NCBI GenBank assembly: GCA_018400335.1
Contig: JAGYMT010000042.1
Coordinates: 1-9,550 of the forward strand
DNA: 9,550 nucleotides
Direction: 5' to 3'
Origin: Kiritimatiellia bacterium
Lineage (GTDB): Bacteria; Verrucomicrobiota; Kiritimatiellia; JAAZAB01
Shown here: piece by piece, positions 8,802 to 9,550 of the stretch
Layout: each line of letters opens with the position of its first letter
Position numbering within the stretch: position 1 is the first letter of the stretch
The notes under the pieces: generated by a model
Database searches by the model: none
Told to the model about the DNA's origin: nothing
What the model saw: the letters and a program-made list of their open reading frames with translations, nothing else
Translations under genes and position numbers: made by a program

Positions 8802-9174
8802 TGATTTCCAGCAGCATCGTCCTGTAGCCCTTGCCCTTGTCCATTTCCTCCTTGATCTCCTTCAGGACGGTCTCGGTGCCCTTCTGTTGCTTGGAGGATT
8901 CAAGGGTCAGCGCGGTTGATCCCACGCGTATCCTGTCGCCCGCCTTGAGGCGAGCCACGTCTATTCGGCGGTCGTTGACGAATGTGCCGTTTCTCGATTT
9001 GAAATCGCGCAGGAAATAGACCTCATCCCAGAACGAGATGCCGCAGTGCACGCGCGAGGCGAGCTTGTCAGGAATGGAGATGTCAGCCTCGGAGCTGCGG
9101 CCGATTGACAGGGGACCTTTGTCCAGCTCAATCGTCTTCTGTTCGCCGTCGGCCAGAATGTAATGCAGGAACAT
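8764..9174 (-). CDS. Small FHA-domain (phosphothreonine-binding) protein
   Basis: Forkhead-associated domains bind phosphothreonine peptides and act in Ser/Thr-kinase signalling or in assembling secretion and division complexes. Of 136 residues, about 1-92 form a single FHA domain with the conserved points in order: GRS at 25-27, SRVH at 40-43, and NGT at 62-64, followed by [14 protein letters not shown] at 79-92. Residues 93-136 are a charged, probably helical tail without a second domain or membrane segment. The start at 9174 has AAGGAG 6 bases upstream (complement of 9181-9186). It begins 24 bases after the stop of the sugar decarboxylase on the same strand, so the two are probably one operon. 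Its 3' end runs into gyrA, overlapping by 38 bp, with no terminator between. Its kinase partner is not in the window, and the target is unknown. Confidence 0.88.
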   Translation of the reverse strand: MFLHYILADGEQKTIELDKGPLSIGRSSEADISIPDKLASRVHCGISFWDEVYFLRDFKSRNGTFVNDRRIDVARLKAGDRIRVGSTALTLESSKQQKGTETVLKEIKEEMDKGKGYRTMLLEIIKDEKKAEKPQK

Positions 9175-9198
9175 GGCTCTCTCCTTCGCTTTCCTTGT

Positions 9199-9550
9199 CT
9201 ACCGGCAAGGCTTGCCCAGCAACTCCCTGAAATAATCTATCGTATTGCGCAAACCCTTATCAAGCGGCACGTCCGGCTTCCACTTGAGCAGCTTCCGGGC
9301 GCGGCTGATGTTCGGCCGCCTGGTCTTGGGATCGTCAACGGGCAGCGGTCGGCGCTCGATGACCGATGAGCTGCCGGTCATCTTGATGATCCTTCGCGCC
9401 AGCGCCAGCACTGTCATCTCCGCGGGGTTTCCGATGTTGACCGGCTCGTGTCCGCCGCTTCGCGAAAGGAGGTATATTCCCCTGATCAGATCGGAGACAT
9501 AGCAGAAGCTTCGTGTCTGGCTGCCTTTGCCGAAAACGGTGAGCGGCGTT
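9199..9550 (-). CDS. UDP-glucuronate decarboxylase (UDP-xylose synthase), C-terminal part, cut by the window edge
   Basis: The minus-strand frame is open from the window edge to a TAG at 9201-9199, giving 116 codons; family members have about 310, so roughly the N-terminal two thirds lie outside. It belongs to the extended short-chain dehydrogenase/epimerase superfamily. The order GKGSQTRSFCYVSDLIRG, then VNIGNPAEMTVLALA, then PLPVDDPKTRRPNI, then KLLKWKPDVPLDKGL and TIDYF closely follows UDP-glucuronate decarboxylases, which use a bound NAD to turn UDP-glucuronate into UDP-xylose. dTDP-glucose 4,6-dehydratase is a related alternative, but the DDP.TRRP motif favours the decarboxylase. The NAD-binding loop and catalytic Tyr-x-x-x-Lys are not visible. 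The in-frame ATG at 9417 is internal, not a start. It probably heads or belongs to the operon with the FHA gene. Confidence 0.85.
   Translation of the reverse strand, partial: TPLTVFGKGSQTRSFCYVSDLIRGIYLLSRSGGHEPVNIGNPAEMTVLALARRIIKMTGSSSVIERRPLPVDDPKTRRPNISRARKLLKWKPDVPLDKGLRNTIDYFRELLGKPCR

Noticed and set aside
9199..9417. Separate 72-residue gene starting at the ATG at 9417
   Set aside because: The frame stays open upstream to the window edge and encodes continuous decarboxylase sequence, so this ATG is an internal methionine.

Overview
The window looks like a chromosomal segment of a Gram-negative-type (diderm) bacterium of moderately high GC. It is built around a complete DNA gyrase pair, gyrB (3583-6081, +) and gyrA (6291-8801, +). 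A type II secretion inner-membrane protein, GspF, and envelope-sugar genes point to a diderm cell. The GyrB carries the large insertion near its C-terminus also seen in E. coli GyrB, and GyrA has KPGARR where most bacteria have KPVHRR. With the small intergenic palindromes this suggests an uncultivated or metagenome-type lineage rather than a familiar model genus. That placement is inference, and I cannot name a phylum from sequence alone.

Layout: 1-36 (-) is a possible start of a gene running off the left edge. 83-988 (-) is a family 2 glycosyltransferase, noticeably AT-richer than the gyrase genes. 985-1866 (-) is a short UDP-glucose/GDP-mannose dehydrogenase-family protein that overlaps the glycosyltransferase by ATGA, so the two form an operon. 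1888-2188 has no gene but is full of structure: two oppositely oriented arrays of an 8-bp unit (TGGAATNN) enclosing two related palindromes. 2189-3403 (-) is gspF. 3404-3582 is a divergent control region with candidate promoters for gspF and gyrB. A 209-bp spacer separates gyrB from gyrA and holds a nested inverted-repeat element. 8764-9174 (-) is a small FHA-domain protein whose 3' end overlaps the 3' end of gyrA by 38 bp. 9199-9550 (-) is the C-terminal part of a UDP-glucuronate decarboxylase, cut by the right edge and probably co-transcribed with the FHA gene.

How the genes fit together: gyrB and gyrA encode the two subunits of one enzyme. The dehydrogenase-like protein (which could make UDP-glucuronate), the decarboxylase (which would convert UDP-glucuronate to UDP-xylose) and the glycosyltransferase fit surface-glycan synthesis, although they lie in two separate minus-strand groups on either side of gyrBA. 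gspF stands alone here, without gspE, gspG or other secretion genes.

I see no defence system, CRISPR array, transposase or RNA gene. The most unusual signal is in the two non-coding elements (1905-2154 and 6119-6236). Both have short 8-bp tandem units facing each other at their ends and palindromes inside, and may be two families of the same kind of small repeat element.
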